Shown in pieces: positions 1 to 8,568 of a stretch of DNA of 44,061 bases (the stretch's first letter is position 1; each line of letters opens with the position of its first letter). The DNA is from an uncultured Eubacterium sp. (lineage in GTDB: Bacteria > Bacillota_A > Clostridia > Lachnospirales > Lachnospiraceae), in the NCBI GenBank assembly GCA_948468465.1, contig CAOKJJ010000016.1, positions 1-44,061 of the forward strand, read 5' to 3'. The translations under genes and the position numbers were made by a program. The notes beneath the pieces are model-generated. The model did not search any database. It was not told the DNA's origin and saw nothing but the letters and a program-made list of their open reading frames with translations.

Positions 1-1
1 A

Positions 2-30
2 TAGACTTTGCATCCTAATTATGATATACT
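2..30 (+). promoter_or_regulatory. Probable sigma-A promoter of the small plus-strand gene
   Basis: A TAGACT hexamer (2-7) lies 17 nt from TATACT (25-30). The -10 is preceded by TG at 22-23, giving an extended -10 element. The likely transcription start is near 37, about 38 nt before the ATG at 75. The -35 matches consensus at only 4 of 6 positions, so the extended -10 carries most of the weight. Confidence 0.55.
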
Positions 31-74
31 ATTTGTAACCAAACAACTGTTTTATAAATGGGAGGTGAGTATAT

Positions 75-266
75 ATGCCTAGTTTATCAGATATTGTGAA
101 AGATTCAGTGGTCGAGTTTTCAAGACTACAAAATTGGATGTTATCAGCAAAAGAAAATAACGACACAAATACTTATAATATGATGTTTGACCGTTACATT
201 GAATTAAAAGTAATTCTTTCTACAGCGGGAGTTAATCTCGCAGAATTGGATAAGATAAAAGGATAA
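75..266 (+). CDS. Small conserved-looking protein of unknown function (63 aa)
   Basis: The ORF has a strong ribosome binding site (GGGAGGTG at 60-67, 7 nt before the ATG), a promoter upstream and a hairpin terminator downstream, so it is very likely a real single-gene transcript. The product is small, soluble and probably all-helical: no signal peptide, no membrane segment and no cysteine. The C-terminal half contains a helix followed by the turn AGVNLAELDKIK, reminiscent of short two-helix regulatory proteins. It lacks the SQELD-type motif of Spo0E-like phosphatases, so I do not assign that family. It is the only plus-strand gene supported in the window and is transcribed convergently with the glycosyltransferase ending at 378. 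Function unknown. Confidence 0.75.
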   Translation: MPSLSDIVKDSVVEFSRLQNWMLSAKENNDTNTYNMMFDRYIELKVILSTAGVNLAELDKIKG

Positions 267-297
267 CTAACTTCCAAAAAATATATAAAACTGTGAA

Positions 298-336
298 CCT
301 GCCGTTATACAGGTTCTTCCTGTACGGCGGCTTTTT
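298..336 (+). terminator. Intrinsic terminator of the small gene, possibly bidirectional
   Basis: GCCG (301-304) and TACAGG (308-313) pair with CCTGTA (319-324) and CGGC (325-328) around a TTCTT loop, with a 3-nt bulge. A T5 run follows at 332-336. On the opposite strand the same hairpin lies just past the stop of the glycosyltransferase ending at 378 and is followed by an A/T-rich stretch, so it could serve both convergent genes. Confidence 0.65.
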
Positions 337-377
337 ACAGCGGTTCACTCCAGATTGTTGATCGAATCGTCTTTCAT

Positions 378-1622
378 TCACAAACTGTCTATCATCCTGC
401 AAACCTTCTCCTCTACCATCTCCCACCGATAATTTGTCTCCACATATGCCCTTGCGCGATCACTCATAACCTTATATTCTCCGTCTTCCCGTCCTTTTCT
501 TCCTATCCGCTCCGCCATATCGTCTGTTCGCACCATCTCTTCCATCTTCACCATCTGCCTGCAAAACTGTTCATACCCACGATACGACAGCGCTCCCCCG
601 CTTCTGTCGCAATGTCCTTGCAGCACCTCACATGCGCCGTTCACCAATCCTGGCACGCCAAGCGCCAGCCCTTCCAGCAGGGCGATCGAAAGGCTTTCGA
701 ATACGGAAGGCATCCAAATCCACTTCGCGCCTGCAATCGCTGCGAATTTATCTGCTTCACAAACAAATCCAAGATGCGTGATGTCCGCATTTCTGGGTAT
801 TTCCATAAATGCTTTTCCAACAATCACCAGCCGTATGCTACTGTTTGGATGTTCCCGCTTATACCGCAGGAAAAATTCAAACATTTCTTCACAGTTTTTT
901 CCGGTATCCACCCTGCCCGCATAGATGATATAATTTCCTGAAATGTGGTATTTTGTCCGAAATTTTTCAATGGCAGCGTGAACGGTATCCGGATTTTGCA
1001 TTTTTTCTGCAAAATCAATGCCGACGCCTATCACGTCATGCGGCAGATGTGCATTTTGAAATTTGTGTTCCACAAAAGTTTTTTCTTCTTCGGTCAGATA
1101 CAGGATTCCTGCTGTCTGTGCAAAGATTTTTTTGTAAATTGGGAAGTGAATATATGGCTCATCATGTGCAGTGGGAATTAGTATGGATTTGCCGGCGACT
1201 TGTGGAAGGCCGAAAACGGTCGTGTAATACAGGTATGTGACAAATAAAAATATATCGTAATCTGCTTCCTTTTCTTTTATATAGCGAATCAGTGCGGGAA
1301 CAACCGGGCCTTGCGCATGAACCCACTGCTTATCTGTATGGATTCCGATTTTTTTTAACAGGCTTGTGGCTTTTGTCGCAAGGCGGAACCATAGAAGCCT
1401 GCGCTTATGCCGTACCGGAAATCGAAGCACTCTGACGCCATGGATGCTGTCAGTTCCGGCCGGATAATAATTTTCCCAGGTATCATAGTCTAATGCGCAT
1501 GTTGTGAGAACCGTGACGTCGAAATGTGTCTGCAGATGCTCCGCCAACAGCCTGGTATAGGCTTCGGAGCCGCCGTTGACTTCCAGACCGTATCTTTGAT
1601 TAATGATGGCTATCTTTTTCAT
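378..1622 (-). CDS. GT4-family glycosyltransferase (third gene of the 4193-378 operon)
   Basis: Predicted retaining GT-B glycosyltransferase acting at the cytoplasmic face on a surface glycan; donor and acceptor cannot be read from sequence. The N-terminal lobe begins KKIAIINQRYG followed by a glycine-rich NGGSEAY turn. The C-terminal lobe has the GT4 donor-site signature FESLSIALLEGLALGVP (E-x7-E). I chose the ATG at 1622 (414 aa) because the protein fold begins immediately after it. An upstream ATG at 1667 would add a 15-residue lysine-rich leader read from the same low-complexity DNA that encodes the preceding gene's tail; that ATG has an AAGGA about 11 nt upstream, so it cannot be excluded. 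With the 1622 start the gene overlaps the upstream stop by 23 nt, suggesting translational coupling. The terminal gene of a three-GT operon. Confidence 0.85.
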   Translation of the reverse strand: MKKIAIINQRYGLEVNGGSEAYTRLLAEHLQTHFDVTVLTTCALDYDTWENYYPAGTDSIHGVRVLRFPVRHKRRLLWFRLATKATSLLKKIGIHTDKQWVHAQGPVVPALIRYIKEKEADYDIFLFVTYLYYTTVFGLPQVAGKSILIPTAHDEPYIHFPIYKKIFAQTAGILYLTEEEKTFVEHKFQNAHLPHDVIGVGIDFAEKMQNPDTVHAAIEKFRTKYHISGNYIIYAGRVDTGKNCEEMFEFFLRYKREHPNSSIRLVIVGKAFMEIPRNADITHLGFVCEADKFAAIAGAKWIWMPSVFESLSIALLEGLALGVPGLVNGACEVLQGHCDRSGGALSYRGYEQFCRQMVKMEEMVRTDDMAERIGRKGREDGEYKVMSDRARAYVETNYRWEMVEEKVCRMIDSL

Positions 1623-2937
1623 GCTTTTGTTTATCATACTTTTGATTTTCTTGCTTTTGATTTTCATGTTTTTGAAAGTCCTTGTGTATTTCTTCGATTC
1701 TTGCTTTGATCCGACCGGATGCCTGTTCCATGCTGAGTGTTTGTTTGATGTGTGCTTTGGCCCTGGCCGACAGATTTTGATAAAATGCTTTGTCTTCGTA
1801 TAGCTTTTTCATATAGTCGGCTGCCAGGCGGATATCTGGATCGGCCCAGCGGCTTCCGGCGGGAAATGGCGGCAGTTCGTGTTCAAGTGTGCACAGGTTA
1901 TAGTCTACCATGCATGCTGTTTCCGCTGTCATAAATTCTGTATTGGCTGACCAGTTTGTTGCTATGACGGGTGTGCCGAGCAGCATGGCTTCTGCCAGGA
2001 CAAGGCCAAAGCCTTCTGCCCTGTGCAGGGATACGATGACGTCGACACAGCGGATCAGGTTGTTGACTTCATTGCGGTCTAGCAGATCGTGAATCAGATA
2101 GATGTTTGGATAGCCTTCCATCATTTTTTGGATTCGCGCCTTGTCTTTCTTTGCGGCATGGTTAATCTTGATGACGAGTCCGGTCTGGGTATTTGTCTTG
2201 TCAAATGCCTGCTGATAGGCACGCATGACCGCTATTGGGTTCTTTCGTTCCGCACAGCTGCGGCTGTCATACATCATTAAAAATAAAAACGTTCCTTCCG
2301 GCAGGCCGAAATGCTGTCTTGTGTATGCTGTGTGTATGTCCGCCTCCAGATAATACGGCATGCATCTGACAGGAAGAGAGGTTTTTTTTCGGATTGCCTG
2401 GCAGGTAAATTCGGACGGCGCCCAGATTTCGTTCAGATATGCAAAATAAGGGGTCCATTCATCGGGAAAATCTTCCAGTTCCCACAGCCAGAAAGCAATG
2501 TTGTAACGGTGGTCCCATGCCTGCTTATCGATCTGACAGTATGCCGCGCCGAGTTCCAGCGGATTGATATGGATAATATTGATATCATATAAAAGGTCCG
2601 TGCCAATCTGCCTGTCCCATGTATGGTCTCCGATAGAATCCGTGCCGGATGGGGAATACTGGTAAATGCAGAATTTGTTTCCTGTTTGGGCCAATGCCGA
2701 TGCCACAAGGCGGCAGCTCTGTCCAAGGCCTGCTTCTAAGCGGATGTTGCCGATCAGGTTTACGCCCTTTGGATAATATCCGGGTTCATATGGGAGGATG
2801 TCTGCCTGTATCTTTTGGAAATTTTTTTGTACGATGATGCTTTTTGCTTTTCTCAGAAAAGAAAGCGGGAGCAGCCTGACTAACAAAGGTTTTGCTTTGC
2901 CAGCAGTCTGCAGTATCAGTTTTGAAATTCCAGCCAT
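1600..2937 (-). CDS. GT4-family glycosyltransferase (second gene of the operon)
   Basis: Predicted GT-B glycosyltransferase of about 445 aa. A glycine-rich acceptor-lobe motif (NLIGNIRLEAGLGQS) lies near residues 60-75. The donor-site signature SLHRAEGFGLVLAEAMLLG is followed by TPVIATNWSANTEF, as in GT4 enzymes. The ATG at 2937 is preferred over an in-frame TTG at 2961 because AGGAGA lies 6 nt upstream of it. This leaves 20 nt after the stop of the preceding GT. The C-terminus ends in an unusual tail of about 25 residues rich in K, Q, E, N and H (KHENQKQENQKYDKQKHEK), encoded by an internally repetitive stretch (about 1603-1680). That stretch overlaps the start of the next gene. Substrate unknown. 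Confidence 0.85.
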   Translation of the reverse strand: MAGISKLILQTAGKAKPLLVRLLPLSFLRKAKSIIVQKNFQKIQADILPYEPGYYPKGVNLIGNIRLEAGLGQSCRLVASALAQTGNKFCIYQYSPSGTDSIGDHTWDRQIGTDLLYDINIIHINPLELGAAYCQIDKQAWDHRYNIAFWLWELEDFPDEWTPYFAYLNEIWAPSEFTCQAIRKKTSLPVRCMPYYLEADIHTAYTRQHFGLPEGTFLFLMMYDSRSCAERKNPIAVMRAYQQAFDKTNTQTGLVIKINHAAKKDKARIQKMMEGYPNIYLIHDLLDRNEVNNLIRCVDVIVSLHRAEGFGLVLAEAMLLGTPVIATNWSANTEFMTAETACMVDYNLCTLEHELPPFPAGSRWADPDIRLAADYMKKLYEDKAFYQNLSARAKAHIKQTLSMEQASGRIKARIEEIHKDFQKHENQKQENQKYDKQKHEKDSHH

Positions 2938-2957
2938 TGCCTGTCTCCTATGTGCTG

Positions 2958-4193
2958 TCAATCATTTTTTATATGTTTTCTGACGGACTTTGTGCCGAAG
3001 CCTGTCCTGTTTATACCTGTGTTTTCCTGCAGTAATTTTGCAAAGACTTTTCGGTGTCTTTTTACCATTAAATCGTGTGTATATTCCTTTTGTATCAGCT
3101 GCAGCGCATGCTGTCCGTAATCTTTGCGCAGCTGTTCGTTTTTCGCAAGTTCCTGCATCGCTGCTGCCAGTTCTTTTACGCTGCCTGGCTTTATGGTTTT
3201 TCCTGTTATGCCGTCTATGCTGACATAGGGGACGCCACTGTTTAACGCTGTATTTATAACGGGTTTTCCAAATGCCATTGCTTCTAACTGTACGACTGCG
3301 AATGCTTCTGCTTTCGATATGGACGGCAGGACGAGGAAATCGCAGGCTTCTATGTGCGACATTTTTTCTTCTTCTGTCACCATTCCGGTAAACATTACAT
3401 GTTTAAGTTTCAAAGACGCTGCCAGAGCTTTCAGTTCCTGCTCCAGCGGCCCGCTGCCGACGATCGTCAGGCTGCATGCAGTGGGGTGTTTCTTTTGCAG
3501 GAGCGCAAATGCTTTCAGTAAAATATCGCACCCTTTATACCAGACAAGTCTGCCTATGAATAAAATACGTATCCGGCTCTTTTTTTCTTCCTGAATAGTT
3601 CTGTTTTCCTCATAAGAGCTGTCTTCCTCATAAAATCTGCTCTGTGCATATGCTCTTCCCCGCAGCAGGCATTCATCGCTTACGCAAAAAGGAATCACCG
3701 TACATTTTTTGCAAAAGCGGCGGAGTGTTTTGGAATTTTTTATATTTCCTTTGGACGATACCAGAATACGTTCTGCTTTTTTCAGTGTGTGCGCAACAAG
3801 CGGACGATAAAAAGGCGCCAGCATTTTGTATTTATCAAATCCGCAGTGCCACCAGACTATGAGCCTGCCGGAGCATAAGCCAAATAAAACGGCCAGGTCT
3901 GCCATTGGATATGGGAAATGATAGATTACGATATCGGAGTTTTTGGTTCTTTTTTTTACATCATATAAAAACTGCAGGGAAATTGGGGTTGACAGCAGAT
4001 CAAAAAGCTGTCGGCATCTGCGTACGGGGATTCCCTGGTATGTGTCCTGCGTACATGGTTTATGCCGCAAGCTTTGGCAAACGATCAGTTCCTGCTCACA
4101 GTCCAAAAAGCCCTGTGCAATACTTTCCATAACCTTGGCAATGCCGCCGCCGTTATCTGGCCAGTAGATTTTAAATAGTTGAGTGATTTTCAT
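2958..4193 (-). CDS. GT4-family glycosyltransferase (first gene of the operon)
   Basis: A 411-aa GT-B glycosyltransferase. The N-terminus MKITQLFKIYWPDNGGGIAK shows the strand-loop with a Gly-rich nucleotide-sugar lobe. The C-terminal half has IRILFIGRLVWYKG and the donor-site motif KAEAFAVVQLEAMAFGKP (E-x7-E). The ATG at 4193 has AAGGA 5 nt upstream; a 9-codon upstream extension to 4220 has no comparable site. A well-placed promoter lies at 4268-4296, making this the first gene of an operon of three GT4 enzymes. It is separate from the large polysaccharide locus at the right of the window and might decorate the same or another surface polymer. The sequence does not tell which sugar is transferred. 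Confidence 0.87.
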   Translation of the reverse strand: MKITQLFKIYWPDNGGGIAKVMESIAQGFLDCEQELIVCQSLRHKPCTQDTYQGIPVRRCRQLFDLLSTPISLQFLYDVKKRTKNSDIVIYHFPYPMADLAVLFGLCSGRLIVWWHCGFDKYKMLAPFYRPLVAHTLKKAERILVSSKGNIKNSKTLRRFCKKCTVIPFCVSDECLLRGRAYAQSRFYEEDSSYEENRTIQEEKKSRIRILFIGRLVWYKGCDILLKAFALLQKKHPTACSLTIVGSGPLEQELKALAASLKLKHVMFTGMVTEEEKMSHIEACDFLVLPSISKAEAFAVVQLEAMAFGKPVINTALNSGVPYVSIDGITGKTIKPGSVKELAAAMQELAKNEQLRKDYGQHALQLIQKEYTHDLMVKRHRKVFAKLLQENTGINRTGFGTKSVRKHIKND

Positions 4194-4267
4194 AGTATTC
4201 CTTTTTCGTATCAAAAGCAAATATGTTCTTTCAGTTTATATTTTTATTATTTTTAGTGACTAATAGT

Positions 4268-4296
4268 ATTTTATTCGCTTTTTTACTTTTTTTCAA
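4268..4296 (-). promoter_or_regulatory. Sigma-A promoter of the three-glycosyltransferase operon
   Basis: On the minus strand TTGAAA (4291-4296) and TAAAAT (4268-4273) are separated by exactly 17 nt, each close to consensus. The surrounding 4200-4340 stretch is extremely A/T-rich with many A tracts and otherwise holds no gene. Confidence 0.65.
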
Positions 4297-4379
4297 CTCA
4301 AACAAAAAAATTCGGTAATAATAGACAAGCATTGCTGGGGCTTTTTGGATGATTTTAATAAAATTTCTACAATGCAGTA

Positions 4380-4420
4380 CTAGAACATCTCACGAAAAGC
4401 AATTTTAAGACACGCTCTAG
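4380..4420 (-). repeat. Dispersed hairpin element, copy 1 (imperfect)
   Basis: In minus-strand RNA, CTAGAGCGTGTC pairs with GAGATGTTCTAG over 11 of 12 positions when G-U pairs are counted. The hairpin includes the stop codon of the ABC permease. The left arm and part of the loop (GAGCGTGTC, then T/A, TAAAA, T/A, TGCTT) match the element at 12584-12614 at about 18 of 20 positions, in the same orientation. There is no U-tract after the stem, so it is not a canonical intrinsic terminator. It may be a degraded copy of a small mobile hairpin. The rest of the 4194-4416 gap holds only the promoter described separately. Confidence 0.6.
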
Positions 4421-6624
4421 TTCAATGCGTCATTGCGCAGCGTTTCATTCAGATCACACTGTAACAGCCGCTTTCCTCCCATGTAATAAGCAAGTGATAC
4501 AAACAGCACAATCGCGGCCGCAAACAGTACAATCGGCACAACAGGCGCCTCCTTCCAAAACACGATTGGGTCTAAATAACTGGCTGCCGTCATAAACTGT
4601 ACGAACAGTATCGTAAGCGGAAATGTTATGAAAAGCGGTTTTCCTGCGATGACAAATGCTTCGATGCAAAATATGTGCTTCATCTCCCGCGGGGTTAAGC
4701 CAACCGATCTGTATTGGGCAAACTCCCGCTTTCTTTGGCGCAGGAAACCAAGCGTGTTGGAAAATACATTTGCGATGCCAATCACAGCCAACAGTACGCA
4801 AAATGCTCCCAGAATCACTTTCATACCAGCGATTAGGCTGTCGTTGGCTATCCTTTCCTGCACCCGGTTTTCACTTTCTATGTGATATTCTGCAGAAACG
4901 AGCTGCGAGATGTCTTTCTCCAGACGGTTTAAATCCGCAAGGCTTGCTTTTTCTTTCGAAAGGATGCGGATATAACTGTCAGGTTCCGCTTCACAGATAT
5001 GTTCGATCTTTTTCTCCCACATCGCAGCCGGGATGACATGTACAAGCGCGTAATGCTTATATTCTTCCCTGAGTACCGGAAGCGTGCGTGTATAAGACAG
5101 CACCGGCATTTCGGCTTTTTCTTCTGTTTCTTTTGTTTGGTTATTTTTGTACAGCGTCGTTGTCCGGTTGTCTTCTTTTAAAAAAGGAATATACTTCGGA
5201 TAACGAAAATTGCTGTTTACGCTGTCCCAAATCTGATTATATACAATTGCGCCGTCTAGCTTTGGAGTGACGCCGATCTGTGCGCAGTAATCTAAAAAAC
5301 TTTCGTCGTCCAGTATGATGACAGGGACAGCTACCTGGAACCGGCCTTCTGTTTCCGGAATATCTGCAACCTCTTCCAGTCCGCCGAGAGAAACAAGTGC
5401 AGAGCTTTGTAATGATTCCGGAAGCAGTGTCACAGCTTCTGCTTTTTGATATGCTGCCGCGTCCTGTATGCCTGAAAAATGCTGTAATTCTTTTATCAGA
5501 TGAAAATCTGTTAGGTTTGTATTTTTTAATGTGACCATGATATCCCATGCATCCTGATACCGTTCAAAATAAGTATATCTCGTACTGATGGCTGATAACG
5601 TGGTAAAGCAAAGCATCATGGAAAATCCAAGAAACGACAGTAATAACGACAGCGTAGATATCCGCAGTGATTTTTTCTGCGCCTTTAACGCATTTGCCGC
5701 GATTTCCCCTTTTATGCCAAACAGGAATGCTAACATACTGACATGTTTTCTTTTGTAAAGCACCAGGCTGCCTGTATTTCGGATGGCATCAAGCGGTGTC
5801 ATCCTGCTTAATTTCCGTGCTGGCATCCATGCTGAAAACAGTACCGTGCATACAGATACAAGTATCGTCACGGCAAAAACAGACAGATGGTAGCAAAAAA
5901 CCGCTTCGTGACGCCCGGATACATCGGCGGCAAAAATGTTTACAGCTCCTATCACTCCATAGCTTAGCAGCATGCCGCATATACTGCCGGGTATCATCGG
6001 CGGGATGCCTAAAGCCATTGCTTCCTGCAGCAGGCAGCTTCGGATCTGTTTTGGCGTGGCTCCAATGCTGGATAAAATACCAAGCTGGTGGATTCTGGCA
6101 TTCATGGACAGTTCAAAAGAATTACGGATAATCAGGATCAATGACACGGACACAAGGATCAGTACAGCCAGATACAATGCCAGCAGCATGGGCGGCGTAT
6201 CGTCCGTTGGATCGTGTATAAAATAGCGGGATAAAAGCAGTGAATGATATTGCACTGCATGCTCGTTCAAGCGAAGCTGTTTTGAAATGAGCGGCATATC
6301 GTGATAAATTGTTCCGGCATTTTGAAAATAAATATCCAGCACCGTTTGATCCGGTTTCGATAACTCCTTATTGATGACTGCCTTTTCCACATTTGCAAAC
6401 TGGCGTACCGTAAATAAATCGTCATCTGACAGGTTTTCACAAACGATGCGTCCCTGCCAGTCCCCTTCTTCCAGAATAATTTTTTCGATATCGTAATTCC
6501 GGAAATTGTAGGCGATGCTGCACAGCAGCGATAAAAACATGGAAGCTATAAAAGCTGCTGCCATAACAGACACGCTTGAGGCACGGTTATTTTTCATATA
6601 GCTCTTAGAGTAATCCTTCCACAT
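4417..6624 (-). CDS. ABC transporter permease with two FtsX domains
   Basis: A 735-aa integral membrane protein, partner of the ATPase encoded just upstream, and probable exporter or target-protection subunit for an antimicrobial peptide, lipid or similar envelope stress. One membrane helix near the N-terminus is followed by a short external segment and a first FtsX block of three helices carrying the cytoplasmic motif GILSSIGATPKQIRSCLLQEA. Another helix, an external domain of roughly 220 residues and a second FtsX block (QYRSVGLTPREMKHIFCIEA) complete an 8-helix MacB-like layout. BceB-type permeases have 10 helices and one external loop of about 200 residues, so this is a related but distinct form. 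The start at 6624 is fixed by GGAGG 8 nt upstream; it overlaps the ATPase gene by 20 nt. Confidence 0.88.
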   Translation of the reverse strand: MWKDYSKSYMKNNRASSVSVMAAAFIASMFLSLLCSIAYNFRNYDIEKIILEEGDWQGRIVCENLSDDDLFTVRQFANVEKAVINKELSKPDQTVLDIYFQNAGTIYHDMPLISKQLRLNEHAVQYHSLLLSRYFIHDPTDDTPPMLLALYLAVLILVSVSLILIIRNSFELSMNARIHQLGILSSIGATPKQIRSCLLQEAMALGIPPMIPGSICGMLLSYGVIGAVNIFAADVSGRHEAVFCYHLSVFAVTILVSVCTVLFSAWMPARKLSRMTPLDAIRNTGSLVLYKRKHVSMLAFLFGIKGEIAANALKAQKKSLRISTLSLLLSFLGFSMMLCFTTLSAISTRYTYFERYQDAWDIMVTLKNTNLTDFHLIKELQHFSGIQDAAAYQKAEAVTLLPESLQSSALVSLGGLEEVADIPETEGRFQVAVPVIILDDESFLDYCAQIGVTPKLDGAIVYNQIWDSVNSNFRYPKYIPFLKEDNRTTTLYKNNQTKETEEKAEMPVLSYTRTLPVLREEYKHYALVHVIPAAMWEKKIEHICEAEPDSYIRILSKEKASLADLNRLEKDISQLVSAEYHIESENRVQERIANDSLIAGMKVILGAFCVLLAVIGIANVFSNTLGFLRQRKREFAQYRSVGLTPREMKHIFCIEAFVIAGKPLFITFPLTILFVQFMTAASYLDPIVFWKEAPVVPIVLFAAAIVLFVSLAYYMGGKRLLQCDLNETLRNDALN

Positions 6625-7324
6625 TTTGCTCACCTCCGTTTCCGCCTTGGGTTTTTGTTTCGCTAACAATTCTGCCGTCTTCTATTGTCACAATCCGATC
6701 TGCTTCCAGCGCGATGTTTTCATCATGGGTAATGAGTATTATGGTCTGTTTCCAGTTTCGGTTCGACAGTTTTAGCAGATCCAATATTTCCTTTGAATTT
6801 TTCCGATCCAGATTTCCGGTCGGCTCATCGGCTAAAAGAATGGCCGGACGGTAAATCAAAGCTCTTGCGATCGCCGTTCTTTGCTGCTGTCCTCCGGACA
6901 ACTGGCTTGGCAGGCTTGCCAGTTTATCCGCGATTCCCAGTGTATTTACGATCGTTTTAAAATAGTGCGGTTCCGGTTTTCTTTTATCCAGAAGCATTGG
7001 CATCAGAATGTTTTTTTCTACGGTCAATGTTGGTATCAGATTGTAGAACTGATAGATGAGTCCGACCTTTCTCCTTCTAAAGCGTGCGGCTTGTGTGGCA
7101 TTTAAACGGCTGATATCCACGCCGTCAACGGTTACCGTACCTTTGGTCGGCTTATCCACGCTGCCCAAAATATGCAGAAGCGTAGATTTCCCTGATCCTG
7201 ACGCTCCAACAATTGCTGTGAATTCTCCTTTTTCCACAGACAAACTGATGCCGTTTAACGCGGCCACCTTGCTTTCGCCTTTTCCGAATATTTTTTCAAT
7301 ATTGCTGCATCTTACAATCTCCAT
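6605..7324 (-). CDS. ABC transporter ATP-binding protein (LolD/MacB class)
   Basis: A 239-aa nucleotide-binding subunit at the cytoplasmic face that energises the two-FtsX permease encoded downstream. All motifs are intact: Walker A GASGSGKST (40-48), Q-loop YQFYNLIP, signature LSGGQ (142-146), Walker B ILLADE (162-167) followed by PTGNLD, and the H-loop ITHD. Length and the EPTGNLD sequence are typical of the LolD/MacB/BceA class rather than nutrient importers. AAGGAGG lies 10 nt before the ATG. The 65-nt gap from the histidine kinase is wider than other gaps in this set and contains a candidate regulated promoter, so the transporter may have both operon and own transcription. Confidence 0.93.
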   Translation of the reverse strand: MEIVRCSNIEKIFGKGESKVAALNGISLSVEKGEFTAIVGASGSGKSTLLHILGSVDKPTKGTVTVDGVDISRLNATQAARFRRRKVGLIYQFYNLIPTLTVEKNILMPMLLDKRKPEPHYFKTIVNTLGIADKLASLPSQLSGGQQQRTAIARALIYRPAILLADEPTGNLDRKNSKEILDLLKLSNRNWKQTIILITHDENIALEADRIVTIEDGRIVSETKTQGGNGGEQNVEGLL

Positions 7325-7365
7325 GCCGGCAAATCCTCCTTATGTTTCTGATGTTTTACCATTTC

Positions 7366-7397
7366 ATCATAACAAACGAAAGTGACATCTCAGTGAC
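7366..7397 (-). promoter_or_regulatory. Candidate response-regulator-controlled promoter for the ABC transporter
   Basis: On the minus strand an extended -10 element, TGtTATGAT (hexamer 7366-7371), lies about 42 nt before the ATPase start. No recognisable -35 hexamer is present. Instead, two GTCACT direct repeats (minus strand; 7381-7386 and 7392-7397), 11 nt apart, occupy the -35 region. Direct repeats one helical turn apart next to a weak promoter are the usual layout for OmpR/PhoB-family regulators. Inference only. Confidence 0.4.
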
Positions 7398-8568
7398 TGT
7401 AAAACCGAATTTCAAAACAAGCGCCGCCTTCCGGGAGATTAAACGCACGGATCACTCCGTTTTGCATTTCTATGACCTCTTTTGCGACAGAAAGGCCGAT
7501 TCCAATTCCTGCGGACGTTTGTCTGCTCCCTCGATAAAACCTTTCAAACAAATGAGGAATGTCCTCTTTTGCAAATCCTTTTCCTTCATCCCAGATCCGT
7601 ATCTGCGTATAAAGCGGATTATTTTCATAAGAGCAATGTACTGCTGTGCCTGCGTCTGCTGCCTCCATGCAGTTTTTCATCAGGTTCATAACGGCTTCCA
7701 TTGTCCAGTCTGCGTCTGCGTCCATCTGCATTTCACCCAGTTGCGGCACGTCTATATAAATGCCTTTTTCTGCGGACAGCTCATATAAATGGTCTGCTGC
7801 CAGCATAAGTATTGTAAAAACGTCGGTCGGTTTTTGGTCAAGCACAAGTGTCCCTGCATCTATGCGCGATAACAGCAAAAGAGCTTCTTCCAAATGCAAA
7901 AGCCTGTGTATCTGCCGTTCGATTTGCAGCGCGTGGACGTTTCCTAACTCTTCCTTTGCCGTTTGCACCGTCAGCAAAACAGCTGTGATCGGTGTTTTCA
8001 GCTGATGGGCAATATTAGCCAGATTTTCCGCAAAATGGCTTCGTGCCGTCAGCGCGGCATCTCTTGTCTGATACAGTGCTGTTACTGTTTTATAGATCTC
8101 ATCCTGCAGCTTTGAAAATTCATCTTCCGAAGCATCAAACAGCAATCCCTGATTGCCTGTATTTATCTTCTCTAAATACTCCGTCAGCGCCTGGATGCGA
8201 ACCGCAGATTTTTTGCGCGAATGCCAAAAGGCAGACAAAAACAGCATGATGCCTGCCGCAAAAACCAATGCTGCCATCCACAGAACTGTCTTGTCTGCAA
8301 ATTGAAAATCCGACGGCTGGTAGCCAAATGCAGATAAGATATTTTCATTGGTATTCGAAGTGCATAAATGCTGTGTTTTTAATAGTTCCAATACTGTTTG
8401 TTCGGCGTCCGGACATTTTTGGATCATGCTTGTACAAAATCCGCCCAGCAGCTGAAAGCATGCATAACGGTAATAAATGTTAACGATCCATATCATGGCT
8501 GCTGCAGCAATCAGATGCAACGACAATGCAGGCAAAATCGCTGCTTTTGTATCTGCCAGTTTACTCAT
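7390..8568 (-). CDS. Sensor histidine kinase
   Basis: A 392-aa membrane kinase that should phosphorylate the response regulator encoded upstream. Two membrane helices (about 11-31 and 94-114) flank an external domain of only about 60 residues. That domain contains cysteines at 45, 52 and 69 and is too small for a typical ligand-binding sensor. A linker of about 50 residues leads to the dimerisation/phosphoacceptor helix with H188 (NIAHQLKTPIT). The ATPase has an N-box NLMKNCMEAA, a G1 box DEGKGF, an F-box FERFYRG and a G2 box GIGIGLS. The start overlaps the regulator stop by 4 nt (ATGA) and has GGAGG 7 nt upstream. Adjacent to an ABC exporter, so it may detect a substrate through the transporter, as in BceS-like systems. 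Confidence 0.92.
   Translation of the reverse strand: MSKLADTKAAILPALSLHLIAAAAMIWIVNIYYRYACFQLLGGFCTSMIQKCPDAEQTVLELLKTQHLCTSNTNENILSAFGYQPSDFQFADKTVLWMAALVFAAGIMLFLSAFWHSRKKSAVRIQALTEYLEKINTGNQGLLFDASEDEFSKLQDEIYKTVTALYQTRDAALTARSHFAENLANIAHQLKTPITAVLLTVQTAKEELGNVHALQIERQIHRLLHLEEALLLLSRIDAGTLVLDQKPTDVFTILMLAADHLYELSAEKGIYIDVPQLGEMQMDADADWTMEAVMNLMKNCMEAADAGTAVHCSYENNPLYTQIRIWDEGKGFAKEDIPHLFERFYRGSRQTSAGIGIGLSVAKEVIEMQNGVIRAFNLPEGGACFEIRFYSH

Noticed and set aside
75..266. Spo0E-like phosphatase
   Set aside because: Size and helical character fit, but the SQELD-type signature is absent.
612..941. Plus-strand open frames lying opposite the large minus-strand genes (for example 612-941, 9397-10119, 27354-27842)
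   Set aside because: They lie wholly inside well-supported minus-strand genes, lack ribosome binding sites and show no recognisable protein features.
4380..4420. Rho-independent terminator after the ABC permease gene
   Set aside because: The hairpin overlaps the stop codon and lacks a following U-tract; the match with 12584-12614 makes a dispersed repeat more likely.
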